Positions 33,035 to 45,650 are shown, counted from the stretch's first letter. The stretch: 64,000 bases of DNA from Nocardioides sp. PD653-B2 (GCF_002117935.1 NZ_BDJE01000028.1:103855-167854); one strand, 5' to 3'. A program made the numbers and translations. The notes: a model not told the origin generated them from the sequence alone.

Positions 33035-34158
33035 CAGTTGGCTCCTTCCAGAGCGGCTCGGGTGGGTTCGTGGCGGATCGCTCCGTCGTGGGTCACGCAG
33101 GACCCGGCGACGATCTCGTCCTCGAAGTCGGGGGCGAACGAACCCTCGACCGTCATCAGCGTGACGATGTTGACGATGTTCTGCGCGTAGAGCTTGGACG
33201 CCGGCCCGGGCATCTGCGACGGCACGTTCTGCCCGCCCCACACCTGCGCGTTGCCGATCCGGACCACCTCGCCGGGCACCGCGCCCTCGACGTTGCCGCC
33301 GGTCTCGGCGGCCAGGTCGACCACGATCGAGCCGGGCTTCATCTGCTCGACCATCGCGCGGGTGACCAGCACCGGGGCGCGGCGGCCGGGGACGGCCGCG
33401 GTGGTGATCAGGGCGTCCGCGGCGGCGACGTACGGCGCCAACCGCTCCATCTGCAGGGCGGCGCGTTCCTCGGTCATCTCCCGCGCGTAGCCGCCCGCCC
33501 CCTCGAGCGTGTCGAGCTCGAGGTCGATCGACTGCGCACCCACCGAGCGGATCTCCTCCGCCGCGGCGGCGCGCACGTCGTACGCCTTCACGACGGCGCC
33601 GAGCCGCTTCGCGGTCGCGATCGCCTGGAGCCCGGCGACGCCGGCGCCGAGCACCACGATCTGGGCCGGGGGGACGGTGCCCGCCGCGGTCATGTTGAGC
33701 GGGAAGAAACGGCGCAGCATCCCGGCCGCGACGATCGCGCAGCGGTAGCCGGAGACCAGCGCCTGCGACGACAGCGCGTCCATCGACTGGGCGCGCGAGA
33801 TGCGCGGGACGAGCTCCATCGCGAACGACGTGATGCCGCCGTCGCGCAGCTGGGTGACGATCTCCGGCTCCTGCCCGGTCGGCAGGAACGACACCGTCGC
33901 GGCGCCGCGGCGGAGCCTGCGGATCACGTCCGTGCCCGGCGGCTGGACCGAGACGACGACGTCGGCCTGCTCGACGGCCTGCGCGTCGACCGTCGCCCCG
34001 GCGGCCTCGTACTCCTCGTCGGCGATCAGTGCGTGGCGTCCGGCGTCCGGCTCGACGAGCACGTCGTACCCGAGCCCGGTCAGCTTGGCGACCAGCTCCG
34101 GCACCATCGCGACGCGCGCCTCGCCCTCGCGGGTCTCTCTGGCTACAGCGATCTTCAC
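33034..34158 (-). CDS. pntAa: NAD(P) transhydrogenase subunit alpha part 1 (PntAa)
   Basis: 374 residues, the soluble NAD(H)-binding domain I, related to alanine dehydrogenase. Features: VKIAVARETREGEARVAMVP start, DALSSQALVSGYRCAI, Rossmann motif VVLGAGVAGLQAIATAKRLG (about 173-192), and the RQD-loop region GSIVVDLAAETGGNVEGAVP. GTG at 34158 is 7 nt after the -10-like TAGGTT, so the operon mRNA is probably leaderless. Divergent from the RelA-like gene. Confidence 0.95.
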   Translation of the reverse strand: MKIAVARETREGEARVAMVPELVAKLTGLGYDVLVEPDAGRHALIADEEYEAAGATVDAQAVEQADVVVSVQPPGTDVIRRLRRGAATVSFLPTGQEPEIVTQLRDGGITSFAMELVPRISRAQSMDALSSQALVSGYRCAIVAAGMLRRFFPLNMTAAGTVPPAQIVVLGAGVAGLQAIATAKRLGAVVKAYDVRAAAAEEIRSVGAQSIDLELDTLEGAGGYAREMTEERAALQMERLAPYVAAADALITTAAVPGRRAPVLVTRAMVEQMKPGSIVVDLAAETGGNVEGAVPGEVVRIGNAQVWGGQNVPSQMPGPASKLYAQNIVNIVTLMTVEGSFAPDFEDEIVAGSCVTHDGAIRHEPTRAALEGAN

Positions 34159-34165
34159 CCGAGGC

Positions 34166-34171
34166 AACCTA
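34166..34171 (-). promoter_or_regulatory. -10 hexamer TAGGTT of the pnt operon
   Basis: On the minus strand TAGGTT precedes the pntAa GTG by 7 nt without a ribosome binding site. Confidence 0.5.
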
Positions 34172-34237
34172 GGGCACATCGCGGCCCCGGGAACAGGCGT
34201 CTCAGGTTCCACACGGCTTCCACCTACACCCGCTCCG

Positions 34238-34243
34238 TAGGGT
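34238..34243 (+). promoter_or_regulatory. -10 hexamer TAGGGT of the RelA-like gene
   Basis: TAGGGT precedes the GTG at 34250 by 6 nt. With the pnt -10 it places two divergent leaderless promoters within 91 bp. Confidence 0.55.
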
Positions 34244-34249
34244 GGTCGG

Positions 34250-35023
34250 GTGACCGAGACGTCGGAGACGCCCCCGGGCGAGGACTTCCGCCGGTTCATG
34301 CTCGAGCACCGGTTCGGGATGGACGAGATCGTCACCAAGCTCAACATCCTGCGCGACGAGTTCACGCATCTGCACGACTACAACCCGATCGAGACGGTCT
34401 CCTCCCGGTTGAAGTCGCCGGAGAGCCTGCTGGAGAAGGTCCAGCGCAAGGGCCTCTCGCTCGACGACCACCCGACGTTCGACGAGATCCGCGCGCGGGT
34501 CACCGACATCGCCGGCGTGCGGGTCGTGTGCAGCTTCGCCTCCGACGTCTACCAGGTCTTCGACCTGCTCACCGAGCAGGTCGACGTGTCGGTCGTCGAG
34601 GTGCGCGACTACATCAAGCTGCCGAAGCCCAACGGCTACCGCAGCCTGCACGCCCTGGTGGAGGTGCCGGTGTTCCTCTCGGGCGGCGCCGTGGACGTGC
34701 TCGTCGAGGTGCAGTTCCGCACCATCGCGATGGACTTCTGGGCCAGCCTCGAGCACAAGATCTACTACAAGTACCGCCGTGACGTGCCCGCCGAGCTGCT
34801 CGCCGGGCTCCGGGAGGCGGCGGACACGGCGTACACCCTCGACACCACGATGGAGCGGCTGCACGACGAGGTGCGCGGCCTCGCCGGCCTGCCGCCGGCG
34901 CTGGTGCAACAGCTGCAGACGGGCGCAGGCGGCCCGGACGCGCGGCTCGTCGACGCGCTGCGCCGGCTCGGCGCCCGCGCGGATCAGGACGACCCGAGCG
35001 CGAACTCCTCGACCACCTCGTAG
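34250..35023 (+). CDS. Small RelA/SpoT-domain (p)ppGpp synthetase-like protein
   Basis: 257 residues containing only the RelA_SpoT synthetase domain: SSRLKSPESLLEKVQRKGLS (ATP-binding region, about 57-76), ITDIAGVRVVCSF-like VTDIAGVRVVCSFASDVYQV, DYIKLPKPNGYRSLHALVEV (GTP/GDP contact with the key Tyr), VEVQFRTIAMDFWASLEHKI. No hydrolase HD, TGS or ACT domain, so it belongs to the small alarmone synthetases (RelP/RelQ-like, annotated in actinobacteria as GTP pyrophosphokinase family). Its 3' end overlaps the convergent ThpR-like gene by 40 bp. Confidence 0.9.
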   Translation: MTETSETPPGEDFRRFMLEHRFGMDEIVTKLNILRDEFTHLHDYNPIETVSSRLKSPESLLEKVQRKGLSLDDHPTFDEIRARVTDIAGVRVVCSFASDVYQVFDLLTEQVDVSVVEVRDYIKLPKPNGYRSLHALVEVPVFLSGGAVDVLVEVQFRTIAMDFWASLEHKIYYKYRRDVPAELLAGLREAADTAYTLDTTMERLHDEVRGLAGLPPALVQQLQTGAGGPDARLVDALRRLGARADQDDPSANSSTTS

Positions 35024-35559
35024 CGGGGACGCCCGCGCGCGCCCTCCCCGAGGTACGACGCCACGAGGGCGACCCGGTCCGCGGGCCACCGCGGTCCCGC
35101 GTACCCGTCGAGCAGCCGCACCCAGCTCGACACCTCGGTCGGGTGCCCGATCCGGGCGAGCGTCACGTGCGGCCGGAACCGCCGGCCGTCGACCGCGATC
35201 CCGGCCCGGTTGGCCGCGGCCCGACACCCGGTCGCGAGCCGGTCGAGCTGGGTGCGACCGTCCTCGTCGAGGTCGAGCCCGGCCCAGAGGATCCGCGCCC
35301 GCGCCGGGTTCGGGAAGGCGCCGCCGCCGGCGATCGCGGTGTCGAACGTCGTCCGGCGGGCCGCGGCGCGGGCGAGCCGCTCGGCCAGGTCGTCGAGCCG
35401 GCGCTCCTCGACCGACGCGAGGAAGGCCAGGGTCACGTGCAGCTGCTCGGCGGTCGCCCAGCGGAACTCGCCCGCCGGGCGGCGCACCTCCACGAACTCG
35501 TCGAGATGCTCGACCGCCTCCGGGGGCGGCACGAGCGCGGCGAACATCCGGAGGGACAT
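34984..35559 (-). CDS. thpR: 2'-5' RNA ligase family protein (RNA 2',3'-cyclic phosphodiesterase)
   Basis: 191 residues, 2H phosphoesterase fold. Both catalytic HxT motifs are visible: HVTLAF (about 41-46) and HVTLAR (about 130-135). The MSLRMFAALVPPPEAVEHLD start is typical. ThpR-type proteins open 2',3'-cyclic phosphates to 2'-phosphates and may act in RNA repair. The stop of the upstream VIT gene overlaps its ATG (TGATG). Its last 40 bp overlap the end of the convergent RelA-like gene. Confidence 0.88.
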   Translation of the reverse strand: MSLRMFAALVPPPEAVEHLDEFVEVRRPAGEFRWATAEQLHVTLAFLASVEERRLDDLAERLARAAARRTTFDTAIAGGGAFPNPARARILWAGLDLDEDGRTQLDRLATGCRAAANRAGIAVDGRRFRPHVTLARIGHPTEVSSWVRLLDGYAGPRWPADRVALVASYLGEGARGRPRYEVVEEFALGSS

Positions 35560-36302
35560 CAGCCGATCTGGGTCCCCAGCGCGGTCCCGATGGCGTAGGT
35601 GACGGCCATGGCGAAGAGGCCGCCGGCGATGTTGCGGGCAACCGCACGACCGGGCTTGCCGTAGCCGAGGCGGGCACTGGTCCAGCCCGTCAGCGCGAGG
35701 GCGAGGACCACGGCGACGACGGTGACGAGGACGCGTGCGGACGGGCTCACCAGGGTGATCGTCAGCAGGGGCAACAGCGCGCCCAGGGTGAAGGAGACCG
35801 TCGACGCGAAGGCCGCGTTCCAGGGGCTGGTGATGTCGTCGGGATCGATGCCGAGCTCGGCCTCGGCGTGCGCGCCGAGGGCGTCCTTCGCGGTCAGTGC
35901 CTTCGCGACCTCGAGGGCGAGCGCCTCGTCGAGACCCTTGCCGACATAGATCCCGGCCAGCTCGGCGAGCTCCTCCTCGGGCTCGTCGCGCAGCTCGCGC
36001 CGCTCCTTGGCGAGCAGCGCGAGCTCGGAGTCGCGCTGAGTGCTGACCGACACGTACTCGCCCGCGCCCATGCTCATCGCCCCGGCGGCCAGTCCGGCGA
36101 CGCCGGCGATCACGATCGCGGTGCGGTCGCTGGTGGCGCCGACGGCACCGATGACGATGCCGGCCGTCGACACGATGCCGTCGTTGGCGCCCAGGACGGA
36201 GGCGCGCAGCCAGTTGAGCCGGTTGTTGAGGCCGCGCTCGTGGGGCTCGTCGTCGTGCGGTCCGATCGGTGCCGCGGCGTCATCGAGGTCACTGGCGCTC
36301 AT
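35559..36302 (-). CDS. VIT1/CCC1-family metal transporter
   Basis: 247 residues. The VIT/CCC1 signature NWLRASVLGANDGIVSTAGI (about 29-48), SMGAGEYVSVSTQRDSE (about 75-91), a cytoplasmic helical metal-binding loop rich in Glu (LRDEPEEELAEL), and C-terminal helices are all present, with five membrane segments in total. Relatives export Fe2+ or Mn2+ from the cytosol or into storage. ATG at 36302 gives the standard N-terminus. Co-translated with thpR, which is probably a chance operon. Confidence 0.9.
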   Translation of the reverse strand: MSASDLDDAAAPIGPHDDEPHERGLNNRLNWLRASVLGANDGIVSTAGIVIGAVGATSDRTAIVIAGVAGLAAGAMSMGAGEYVSVSTQRDSELALLAKERRELRDEPEEELAELAGIYVGKGLDEALALEVAKALTAKDALGAHAEAELGIDPDDITSPWNAAFASTVSFTLGALLPLLTITLVSPSARVLVTVVAVVLALALTGWTSARLGYGKPGRAVARNIAGGLFAMAVTYAIGTALGTQIG

Positions 36303-36377
36303 GTCAGAATCCAAGCCCCCGGACGGTGCCCCTCGCAACCAAGGCAAGGCTGCGCTCGCGCGGCCGGGGCCGGGTGC

Positions 36378-37832
36378 TCAGCTCGATCCTGGCGGTGCCG
36401 ACTCGGTGACCCGCTTGGTCATCAGCAGCCCGACGAGCAGCAGCGCCAGCGCCGCGAGAGCGGACGCCACGAAGACGGCGTGGATCGCCGGGTCGAGGAC
36501 GTCCGGCGTGAGGTGCTCGAGGTCGGGGACGCCGCGGCCGACCCGCGACGCGACCACGCCGTTCGCGATCGCCCCGAAGACCGCGACGCCCACCGCGCTG
36601 CCGACGGAGCGCGCGAACATGGTGGTGCCGGTCGCGACACCGCGGTGCGCCCAGGTCACCGACGCCTGGGCCGCGATGATCGACGGGCTGGCGACCAGGC
36701 CGAAGCCGAGGCCCATCACGAAGCACGGGGCCGCGAGGTGCCAGATCGAGCTGTGCGGGTCGATGGTGAGCAGCAGCAACGCCCCGCCGACGGCGATCAC
36801 ACTGCCGATCAGCATCGTCGCCCGGAAGCCGATCGACAGGTAGAGCCGGCCGGCGTTGGACGCGGCGATCGGCCACCCGATGGTCATCGCCGCGAGCGCG
36901 AGCCCCGCGACGAGGGCACCCTGGCCGAGCACGCTCTGCGCATAGAGCGGGATGTACGACGAGAGCCCCATCATCAGCACGCCGACGACCAGCGAGGCGA
37001 GCATCGCCGAGACCAGCACCCGCTGCTTGAAGACCCACGGAGGCAGCACCGGCTCGGCCGCGCGTCGCTCGACGAGCGCGAAGGCGACCAGCAGCACGAC
37101 CGCCGCGGCCAGCAGCCCGATGCTCGTGCCCGAGCCCCACGCCCAGCGCACGCCACCCTCCAGCAGCGCGAGCAGGAGCAGCACGCCACCGCCGGTGAGC
37201 AGCAACGACCCGGCGTAGTCGATGCGGTGCGGACGGCGTACGACGCGCTCCTCGAAGTGGCGCCACAGCATCCAGCCGGCGGCGATGCCGAGCGGCAGGT
37301 TGACGAAGAAGATCCACCGCCAGGACAGGTAGTCGACGAAGACGCCGCCGAGGGTCGGCCCGACGACCGACGAGACCGCCCACACGCTCGCGACGTAGCC
37401 CTGGACCTTCGCCCGCTCCTCGAGCGTGTAGATGTCGCCGACGATCGTCATGCTCATCGGCTGCACCGCGCCGGCACCGATCCCCTGGATCGCACGGAAC
37501 GCGATCAGGGAGCCCATGCTCCACGCGAGCCCGCAGAGCAGCGAGCCGACGACGAAGAGCCCGATGCCCACGAGCATCACCGGCTTGCGCCCGACCATGT
37601 CGGAGACCTTCGAGTAGATCGGGACCGTGACGGCCTGGGCGAGCAGGTAGATGGAGAAGAGCCACGGGAACTGGGTGAAGCCGCCGAGGTCCTTCACCAC
37701 CGACGGCACCGCGGTCGCGAGGATCGTCGCGTCGATGGCGACCAGGCCGACGCTCAGCATCACCGCGAGGAGGACGGGTCCGCGCTCGCTGCGCAGGCCG
37801 ATGCTGGCACGGGTGATCTCGGGAGCAGTCAC
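36378..37832 (-). CDS. DHA2-family (EmrB/QacA) drug:H+ exporter
   Basis: About 484 residues with some 14 membrane helices. Motif A-like SKVSDMVGRKPVMLVGIGLF, motif C-like GYVASVWAVSSVVGPTLGGV, and the DHA2 YLSWRWIFFVNLPLGIAAGW segment are visible. It should export hydrophobic drugs or metabolites by proton antiport. The start is uncertain: GTG at 37832 gives a natural MFS N-terminus (VTAPEITRASIGLRSERGPV); ATG at 37865 is the alternative; neither has a good ribosome binding site. Divergent from glgX with 140 bp between. Confidence 0.88.
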   Translation of the reverse strand: MTAPEITRASIGLRSERGPVLLAVMLSVGLVAIDATILATAVPSVVKDLGGFTQFPWLFSIYLLAQAVTVPIYSKVSDMVGRKPVMLVGIGLFVVGSLLCGLAWSMGSLIAFRAIQGIGAGAVQPMSMTIVGDIYTLEERAKVQGYVASVWAVSSVVGPTLGGVFVDYLSWRWIFFVNLPLGIAAGWMLWRHFEERVVRRPHRIDYAGSLLLTGGGVLLLLALLEGGVRWAWGSGTSIGLLAAAVVLLVAFALVERRAAEPVLPPWVFKQRVLVSAMLASLVVGVLMMGLSSYIPLYAQSVLGQGALVAGLALAAMTIGWPIAASNAGRLYLSIGFRATMLIGSVIAVGGALLLLTIDPHSSIWHLAAPCFVMGLGFGLVASPSIIAAQASVTWAHRGVATGTTMFARSVGSAVGVAVFGAIANGVVASRVGRGVPDLEHLTPDVLDPAIHAVFVASALAALALLLVGLLMTKRVTESAPPGSS

Positions 37833-37972
37833 GTGAGGCGCCAACCCGGTGTGACGCTCGACCATTCCCCGGCGCGGTTGGACACCCGCCACGATGGGTA
37901 CCGACCGCTTCACTAGCGGGAACAACTGAGGGGTGTGCTTTGATCGTTCCAAACGACCAGGTGGAGGCTGCT

Positions 37973-40129
<2,157 letters not shown>

Positions 40130-40134
40130 TCGCC

Positions 40135-42408
40135 GTGCCCGAGAAGATGCAGAGTCCGGTCAGCACCTACCGGCTGCAGATCACCGAGGACTTCGACCTG
40201 TTCGAGGCCGCCCGGCGACTGCCGTACCTCCACGACCTCGGCGTCGACTGGGTCTACCTGTCGCCGCTGCTGGCGGCCGAGCCCGGCAGCACGCACGGGT
40301 ACGACGTCGTCGCGTTCGACCACGTCGACCCGTCGCGCGGCGGGGCCGAGGGCCTGGCCGCGCTGTCGGCCGAGGCGCGCCGGCTCGGCATGGGCGTGCT
40401 CGTCGACATCGTGCCCAACCACGTCGGCGTCGCCTCGCCGACCGAGGAGGCGTGGTGGTGGGACGTGCTCCAGCACGGCCGCGAGTCCGAGCACGCGACG
40501 GCGTTCGACATCGAGTGGCCGGCGGGCGACGGGAAGCTGCTGATCCCGGTCGTCGGCGACGGCGACGAGGACGCGATCGAGGTCACCGGCACCGAGCTCC
40601 GCTACCACGACCTGCGCTTCCCGCTCGCTCCCGGCACGACGACCCACGAGGAGCAGCACTACCGCCTGGTCAACTGGCACGAGGCCGACGACAACCTCAA
40701 CTACCGGCGGTTCTTCGCGGTCAACAGCCTGGCCGCCGTCCGCGTCGAGGACCCCGAGGTCTTCGCCGAGACGCACATCGAGATCCGGCGCTGGTTCGAG
40801 GAGGGTCTCGTCGACGGGCTCCGGGTCGACCACCCCGACGGCCTGCGCGACCCCAAGCGCTACCTCGACGACCTCGCCCAGCTGACCGGCGGCGCCTACG
40901 TGCTGGTCGAGAAGATCCTCGAGCCCGGCGAACGCCTGCCCGCCGACTGGGCGACCCAGGGCACCACGGGGTACGACGCGCTCGCCTACGTCGACCGGGT
41001 GCTCACCGACCCGGCGGGGCAGAAGCCGCTCGACGAGCTCGAGGAGCGGCTGCGCGGTGCCCCGGTCGACTGGGCCGAGATGATCCACGGCACCAAGCGC
41101 GAGGTGGCCGACGGGATCCTGCACTCCGAGGTCCGCAGGATCACCCGCGAGGTGCGCCGGATGACGACCGAGGCGTCGTTCAAGGCCGTCGAGGACGCGA
41201 TCGCCGAGCTGCTCGCCTGCTTCCCGGTCTACCGGTCCTACCTGCCCGAAGGGATCGACCACCTCGAGCAGGCCTTCGCCCTCGCCCGTGAGCACCGGCC
41301 GGACCTGGCCGCGACGTACGACGTGCTGCACCCGATCCTGTCCGACGGCTGGTCCCCGCCCGCGCGCCGCTTCCAGCAGACGAGCGGGATGGTGATGGCC
41401 AAGGGCGTCGAGGACTGTGCGTTCTACCGCTACTCGCGGCTCACCTCGCTCAACGAGGTCGGCGGCGACCCGAGCATGTTCTCGGTCAGCGTCACCGACT
41501 TCCACGAGACGATGGTCATCCGCCAGCGCGAGTGGCCGCTCGCGATGACCACGCTCTCCACCCACGACACCAAGCGGGGCGAGGACGTGCGCGCCCGGAT
41601 CACCGCGCTCGCCGAGCTGCCCGACGTGTGGGCGGCGGCGCTCGAGCAGCTGCTCGAGCTGGTGCCGCTGCCCGACGCGGGCTTCGGATCCCTGCTGTGG
41701 CAGGCGATCCTCGGCGCCTGGCCCACCTCCACCGACCCGGACCTGCGCAGCCGGCTGCACGGCTACGCCGAGAAGGCGATGCGCGAGGCCGGCGACCGCA
41801 CGACCTGGACCGAGCCGGACGAGGCCTACGAGGCCGCGGTGCATGCCGCCGTCGACGCGGCCTTCGACCATGCCGACGTACGACGCGTGCTGGACGACCT
41901 GCTGTCGTCCGTCGACGAGCCCGGCCGGTCGAACGCGCTGGCCGCCAAGCTGGTCGCGATCACGATGCCCGGCGTGTGCGACGTCTACCAGGGCTCCGAG
42001 CTGTGGGAGCAGTCGCTGGTCGACCCCGACAACCGGCGCTTCGTCGACTTCGACCACCGGGCAGCCGTGCTGGCCGGCACCGAGGAGGACGACGCGGCCG
42101 CCAAGCTCGCCGTCACCCACCACGCACTGACCCTGCGCCGCGACCGGCCGGAGCTGTTCACGACGTACGCCCCGGTCACCGTCTCCGGCTCCGCCGCCGA
42201 CCACGTGCTCGCCTTCGACCGCGGCGGCGCGATCACCGTCGCGACCCGGCTGCCGGTCGGGCTCGCCGCCCGCGGCTGGGGCGACACCACCCTCGACCTG
42301 CCCCAGGGCGCGTGGACCGACGTCCTCACCGGCGCCCGCACCGACGGCACCCTCGCCGATCTCCTCGCGACCCACCCGGTCGCCCTGCTGGTCCGGGAGG
42401 ACTCATGA
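40135..42408 (+). CDS. treY: Malto-oligosyltrehalose synthase
   Basis: 757 residues, GH13 subfamily. It begins [20 protein letters not shown], the usual STYRLQ start of TreY. Then come [50 protein letters not shown] with the catalytic Asp, [15 protein letters not shown] with the acid Glu, and [17 protein letters not shown] with the third Asp. It converts the reducing end of a maltodextrin to a trehalose unit. GTG start; its stop overlaps the treZ start (ATGA), so TreY and TreZ are made in step. Confidence 0.95.
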   Translation: MPEKMQSPVSTYRLQITEDFDLFEAARRLPYLHDLGVDWVYLSPLLAAEPGSTHGYDVVAFDHVDPSRGGAEGLAALSAEARRLGMGVLVDIVPNHVGVASPTEEAWWWDVLQHGRESEHATAFDIEWPAGDGKLLIPVVGDGDEDAIEVTGTELRYHDLRFPLAPGTTTHEEQHYRLVNWHEADDNLNYRRFFAVNSLAAVRVEDPEVFAETHIEIRRWFEEGLVDGLRVDHPDGLRDPKRYLDDLAQLTGGAYVLVEKILEPGERLPADWATQGTTGYDALAYVDRVLTDPAGQKPLDELEERLRGAPVDWAEMIHGTKREVADGILHSEVRRITREVRRMTTEASFKAVEDAIAELLACFPVYRSYLPEGIDHLEQAFALAREHRPDLAATYDVLHPILSDGWSPPARRFQQTSGMVMAKGVEDCAFYRYSRLTSLNEVGGDPSMFSVSVTDFHETMVIRQREWPLAMTTLSTHDTKRGEDVRARITALAELPDVWAAALEQLLELVPLPDAGFGSLLWQAILGAWPTSTDPDLRSRLHGYAEKAMREAGDRTTWTEPDEAYEAAVHAAVDAAFDHADVRRVLDDLLSSVDEPGRSNALAAKLVAITMPGVCDVYQGSELWEQSLVDPDNRRFVDFDHRAAVLAGTEEDDAAAKLAVTHHALTLRRDRPELFTTYAPVTVSGSAADHVLAFDRGGAITVATRLPVGLAARGWGDTTLDLPQGAWTDVLTGARTDGTLADLLATHPVALLVREDS

Positions 42409-44153
42409 CCTACGGCCCCTTCGACGTGTGGGCACCGCGCCCGTCCCGGATGCGCCTGCTGGTGGCCGGCGAGACCCTCGAGATGACGCGCGGGGACGAC
42501 GACTGGTGGACGCCGACCGAGCCGGTCCCCGACCGGTTCGGGGAGGAGATCGACTACGGCTACCTGATCGACGACGACGAGACCCCGCGACCCGACCCGC
42601 TGTCGCGGCGCCAGCCCGAGGGCGTCCACGGGTTGTCGCGCACGCACGACGCCACCGACTTCGAGTGGCACGACGCGAGCTGGACCGGTCGCCAGCTCGC
42701 CGGGGCGGTGATCTACGAGCTGCACATCGGGACGTTCACGCCCGAGGGCACCTTCGACGCCGCGCTCACGCGGCTCGACCACCTGCGCGACATCGGCGTC
42801 GACTTCGTCGAGGTGATGCCGGTCAACGCCTTCAACGGCACCCACAACTGGGGCTACGACGGTGTCCTGTGGCACGCCGTGCACGAGGGCTACGGCGGCC
42901 CCGAGGGCTACCAGCGCTTCGTCGACGGCTGCCACGCGGCCGGGCTCGGCGTCATCCAGGACGTCGTCTACAACCACCTCGGGCCGTCCGGCAACTACCT
43001 GCCGCTCTTCGGGCCCTACCTGAAGTCCGGCGCCAACACCTGGGGCGACCTGGTCAACCTCGACGGCGAGGGCTCGGACGTCGTCCGCCGCTACATCCTC
43101 GACAACGTGCACATGTGGCTCTCCGACTACCACGTCGACGGGCTGCGGCTCGACGCCGTGCACGCGCTGGAGGACTCCTCGGACGTGCACCTCCTCGAGG
43201 AGATGGCGGTCGAGGTGGCGGCGCTCTCGGCCCACCTGCGCCGACCCCTCACGCTGATCGCGGAGTCCGACCTCAACGACGCCAGGCTCGTGACGCCCCG
43301 CGAGGCCGGCGGCTACGGCCTCGACGCGCAGTGGAGCGACGACTTCCACCACGCGGTGCACGTGGCGCTGACCCGCGAGACCGAGGGCTACTACGCCGAC
43401 TTCGAGCCGCTGAGCGCACTGGCGAAGGTGGTCGAGCGCGGGTTCTTCCACGACGGCACCTACTCGTCGTTCCGCGAGCGGGACCACGGGCACCCGATCG
43501 ACATCGACAAGATGCCGAGCTGGCGGCTCGTCGTGGCCAGCCAGAACCACGACCAGATCGGCAACCGGGCGGTCGGCGACCGGATCACCGAGAAGCTCGA
43601 CGACGACCAGCTCGCGTGCGCGGCGCTGCTCACGATGGCCGGCCCCTTCACGCCGATGCTCTTCCAGGGCGAGGAGTGGGCGGCGTCGACCCCGTTCCAG
43701 TTCTTCACCTCCCACCCCGAGCCCGAGCTCGGGAAGGCGACCGCCGAGGGCCGGATCGCGGAGTTCGAACGGATGGGCTGGGACCCGGACGTCGTGCCGG
43801 ACCCGCAGGACCCGGAGACCTTCCGGCGCTCGAAGCTCGCCTGGGACGAGACCGGCTCCGGGCGACACGCCCGGATGCTCGACGTCTACCGCCGCCTGGC
43901 CGCGCTGCGCCGCGAACGCCCCGAGCTGACGGACCCGTCGTTCGCGAGCAACGCGTGCCTGGTCGACGAGGACGCCCGGCTCTTCGAGATGTGGCGAGGC
44001 GACGTGCACGTGCTCGTCAACTTCGGCGACGCCGAGGTGGTGCTCGATCTCGACGAGCCGGGTGAGCTGCTCTTCGAGACCGAGTCCGGCGTCGACCTCC
44101 GTGGTGAGACGTTGACGCTGCCGCCCCACGCCGGGGCGGTCATCGCCCCCTAG
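42405..44153 (+). CDS. treZ: Malto-oligosyltrehalose trehalohydrolase
   Basis: 582 residues. N-terminal beta domain starting [20 protein letters not shown], then a GH13 barrel with [46 protein letters not shown] (nucleophile Asp), [15 protein letters not shown] (acid Glu) and [17 protein letters not shown] (third Asp). It releases free trehalose from the TreY product. With glgX and treY it completes the TreX-TreY-TreZ route from glycogen to trehalose, an osmolyte and mycolyl-type donor in actinobacteria. Its stop is directly adjacent to the convergent lipoprotein stop. Confidence 0.95.
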   Translation: MTYGPFDVWAPRPSRMRLLVAGETLEMTRGDDDWWTPTEPVPDRFGEEIDYGYLIDDDETPRPDPLSRRQPEGVHGLSRTHDATDFEWHDASWTGRQLAGAVIYELHIGTFTPEGTFDAALTRLDHLRDIGVDFVEVMPVNAFNGTHNWGYDGVLWHAVHEGYGGPEGYQRFVDGCHAAGLGVIQDVVYNHLGPSGNYLPLFGPYLKSGANTWGDLVNLDGEGSDVVRRYILDNVHMWLSDYHVDGLRLDAVHALEDSSDVHLLEEMAVEVAALSAHLRRPLTLIAESDLNDARLVTPREAGGYGLDAQWSDDFHHAVHVALTRETEGYYADFEPLSALAKVVERGFFHDGTYSSFRERDHGHPIDIDKMPSWRLVVASQNHDQIGNRAVGDRITEKLDDDQLACAALLTMAGPFTPMLFQGEEWAASTPFQFFTSHPEPELGKATAEGRIAEFERMGWDPDVVPDPQDPETFRRSKLAWDETGSGRHARMLDVYRRLAALRRERPELTDPSFASNACLVDEDARLFEMWRGDVHVLVNFGDAEVVLDLDEPGELLFETESGVDLRGETLTLPPHAGAVIAP

Positions 44154-44849
44154 TCAGCCCGCCAGGGAGCTGAGGTCGATGATCTCGTCGGCGGCGGGAG
44201 CCTCGACGTCGACGTCCTGGTTGAACTCCGAGAAGGTCACGCTGCCGGTGTCCTGACCCTCGGTCTTCTCGATCTTGACCAGGTAGTGCGGGTCGTCGAC
44301 CAGGATGTAGCCCGTGGACGTGCCCTTCGAGTCCTTGTTGTCGACCGCGATCGCCTGGTCGCCGTCCAGGTCCTGGGTGTCGCCCTTGGTGTACGTCGAC
44401 TCGTCGCCGTCGTCCTCCAGGATCTGATCCATCAGGTCACTGACGTCGCAGAACTGGGCGAAGCCGTCCTCGCCGTCCGGCACGACCACCCAGTTGTCGC
44501 CCACGGCCGCGATGATCTGGTCGGCATCGGCACCGCCGTTGTCGCGCCAGAAGGTCTCGTCGGGCTTGAACCACAGGTCGCCGTCCACGCCGAGCAGCTC
44601 GGCGGTCCCGTCCCCCACCCCGATCGAGCCGGTGCAGTTGCCATCGGCGTCGGTCTGGACGTCGATCCGGGTCTCGGCGCCGTCGGTCGTGACGCTGCCG
44701 GAGACCTTGACCGAGTCGAGGTCCTTCATGGCGGCCTTCGACGCGTCGGCGATCTCCTCGCCCGACTGGTCGGTGAAGTCGTCACCGCCGCAGGCGGCGA
44801 GAACCGCAGCCATGCCGAGGCCGGCGATGGCCAGTCCCATCCGTGTCAT
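44154..44849 (-). CDS. LppX/LprG-like lipoprotein
   Basis: 231 residues. Lipoprotein signal peptide MTRMGLAIAGLGMAAVLAAC with C20 as lipidation site. The mature part (SGEEIADASKAAMKDLDSVK VSGSV, GDGTAELLGVDGDLWFKPDE, DNKDSKGTSTGYILVDDPHY) follows the half-barrel pattern of LppX_LprAFG-type lipoproteins that carry hydrophobic molecules or help localise glycolipids. It is unusually acidic. Monocistronic, with GGAG before the ATG. Lipid carriage is family knowledge; the ligand is unknown. Confidence 0.75.
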   Translation of the reverse strand: MTRMGLAIAGLGMAAVLAACGGDDFTDQSGEEIADASKAAMKDLDSVKVSGSVTTDGAETRIDVQTDADGNCTGSIGVGDGTAELLGVDGDLWFKPDETFWRDNGGADADQIIAAVGDNWVVVPDGEDGFAQFCDVSDLMDQILEDDGDESTYTKGDTQDLDGDQAIAVDNKDSKGTSTGYILVDDPHYLVKIEKTEGQDTGSVTFSEFNQDVDVEAPAADEIIDLSSLAG

Positions 44850-44951
44850 GTTCGAGCTCCTCGTCGCAAAGGGGGCGTGAGGGTCCACCGTGTCAGACCA
44901 TCGACCCGTCGCCCACGCTGGGGCAGGGGCAGGGACGCCGCCACCCCTGGT

Positions 44952-45650
44952 TCAGACCAGGCGGTAGCCCGAGACCTCGTCGACCCAGGCGGGGACGAGC
45001 AGCGACGCCGGACCGTGCCGGGCCTCGTCGAACAAGTGCGTGCCCTCGCTGGGGACCAGGTTGAGCTCGAGGGTGCGGACACCACGCGAGGCGGCGTACT
45101 GGACGAAACCGGCCGCCGGGTAGACCGCCCCCGAGGTGCCGATCGAGACGAAGAGGTCGGCGGCGTCGAGCGCGTCGTGGATCCGGTCCATCTCGTAGGG
45201 GATCTCGCCGAACCAGACGACGTCGGGCCGCAGGTCGCATGCCCCGCAGCGGGGGCAGGGTGGGAAGTCGCCGAGGTCGCCGGTCCACTCGATCCGCGAC
45301 CGACAGGCCAGGCAGAGCGCGGAGCGCAGCTGTCCGTGCATGTGCAGCACCCGCGTCGACCCGCCGCGCTGGTGGAGGTCGTCGATGTTCTGCGTGACCA
45401 CGAGGAGGTCGTCGCCGAGCAGCTCCTCCAGCCGGGCCAGCGCCACGTGCGCGGCGTTGGGCTCGACGGCGTCGAGGGCCGTACGGCGGGCGTCGTAGAA
45501 CCGGTGCACCACCGACGGCTGCATCTCGTAGGCCTCGGGCGTCGCGACGTCCTCGACCCGGTGGCCGTGCCACAGCCCGTCCGCGTCGCGGAAGGTCGGC
45601 ACGCCGCTCTCGGCCGAGATGCCGGCTCCGGTCAGGACGACGACCTTCAT
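44952..45650 (-). CDS. cobB: Class III sirtuin, NAD-dependent protein deacylase
   Basis: 232 residues. NAD-binding TGAGISAESGVPTFRDADGL (7-26), Y52 and R55 in FYDARR (the Tyr-x-x-Arg pair that binds succinyl and malonyl groups in SIRT5 and CobB), TQNIDDLH (86-93), catalytic H105 in HMHG, zinc cysteines C113 and C116, C132 and C135, then LRPDVVWFGE. It should remove acyl groups, notably succinyl and malonyl, from lysines. ATG at 45650 overlaps the stop of the methyltransferase gene by 4 bp. Confidence 0.92.
   Translation of the reverse strand: MKVVVLTGAGISAESGVPTFRDADGLWHGHRVEDVATPEAYEMQPSVVHRFYDARRTALDAVEPNAAHVALARLEELLGDDLLVVTQNIDDLHQRGGSTRVLHMHGQLRSALCLACRSRIEWTGDLGDFPPCPRCGACDLRPDVVWFGEIPYEMDRIHDALDAADLFVSIGTSGAVYPAAGFVQYAASRGVRTLELNLVPSEGTHLFDEARHGPASLLVPAWVDEVSGYRLV

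Noticed and set aside
31266..33164. 632-codon plus-strand frame rich in Asp/Arg/His/Gln
   Set aside because: Antisense to pntB and pntAb, both of which have clear family motifs.
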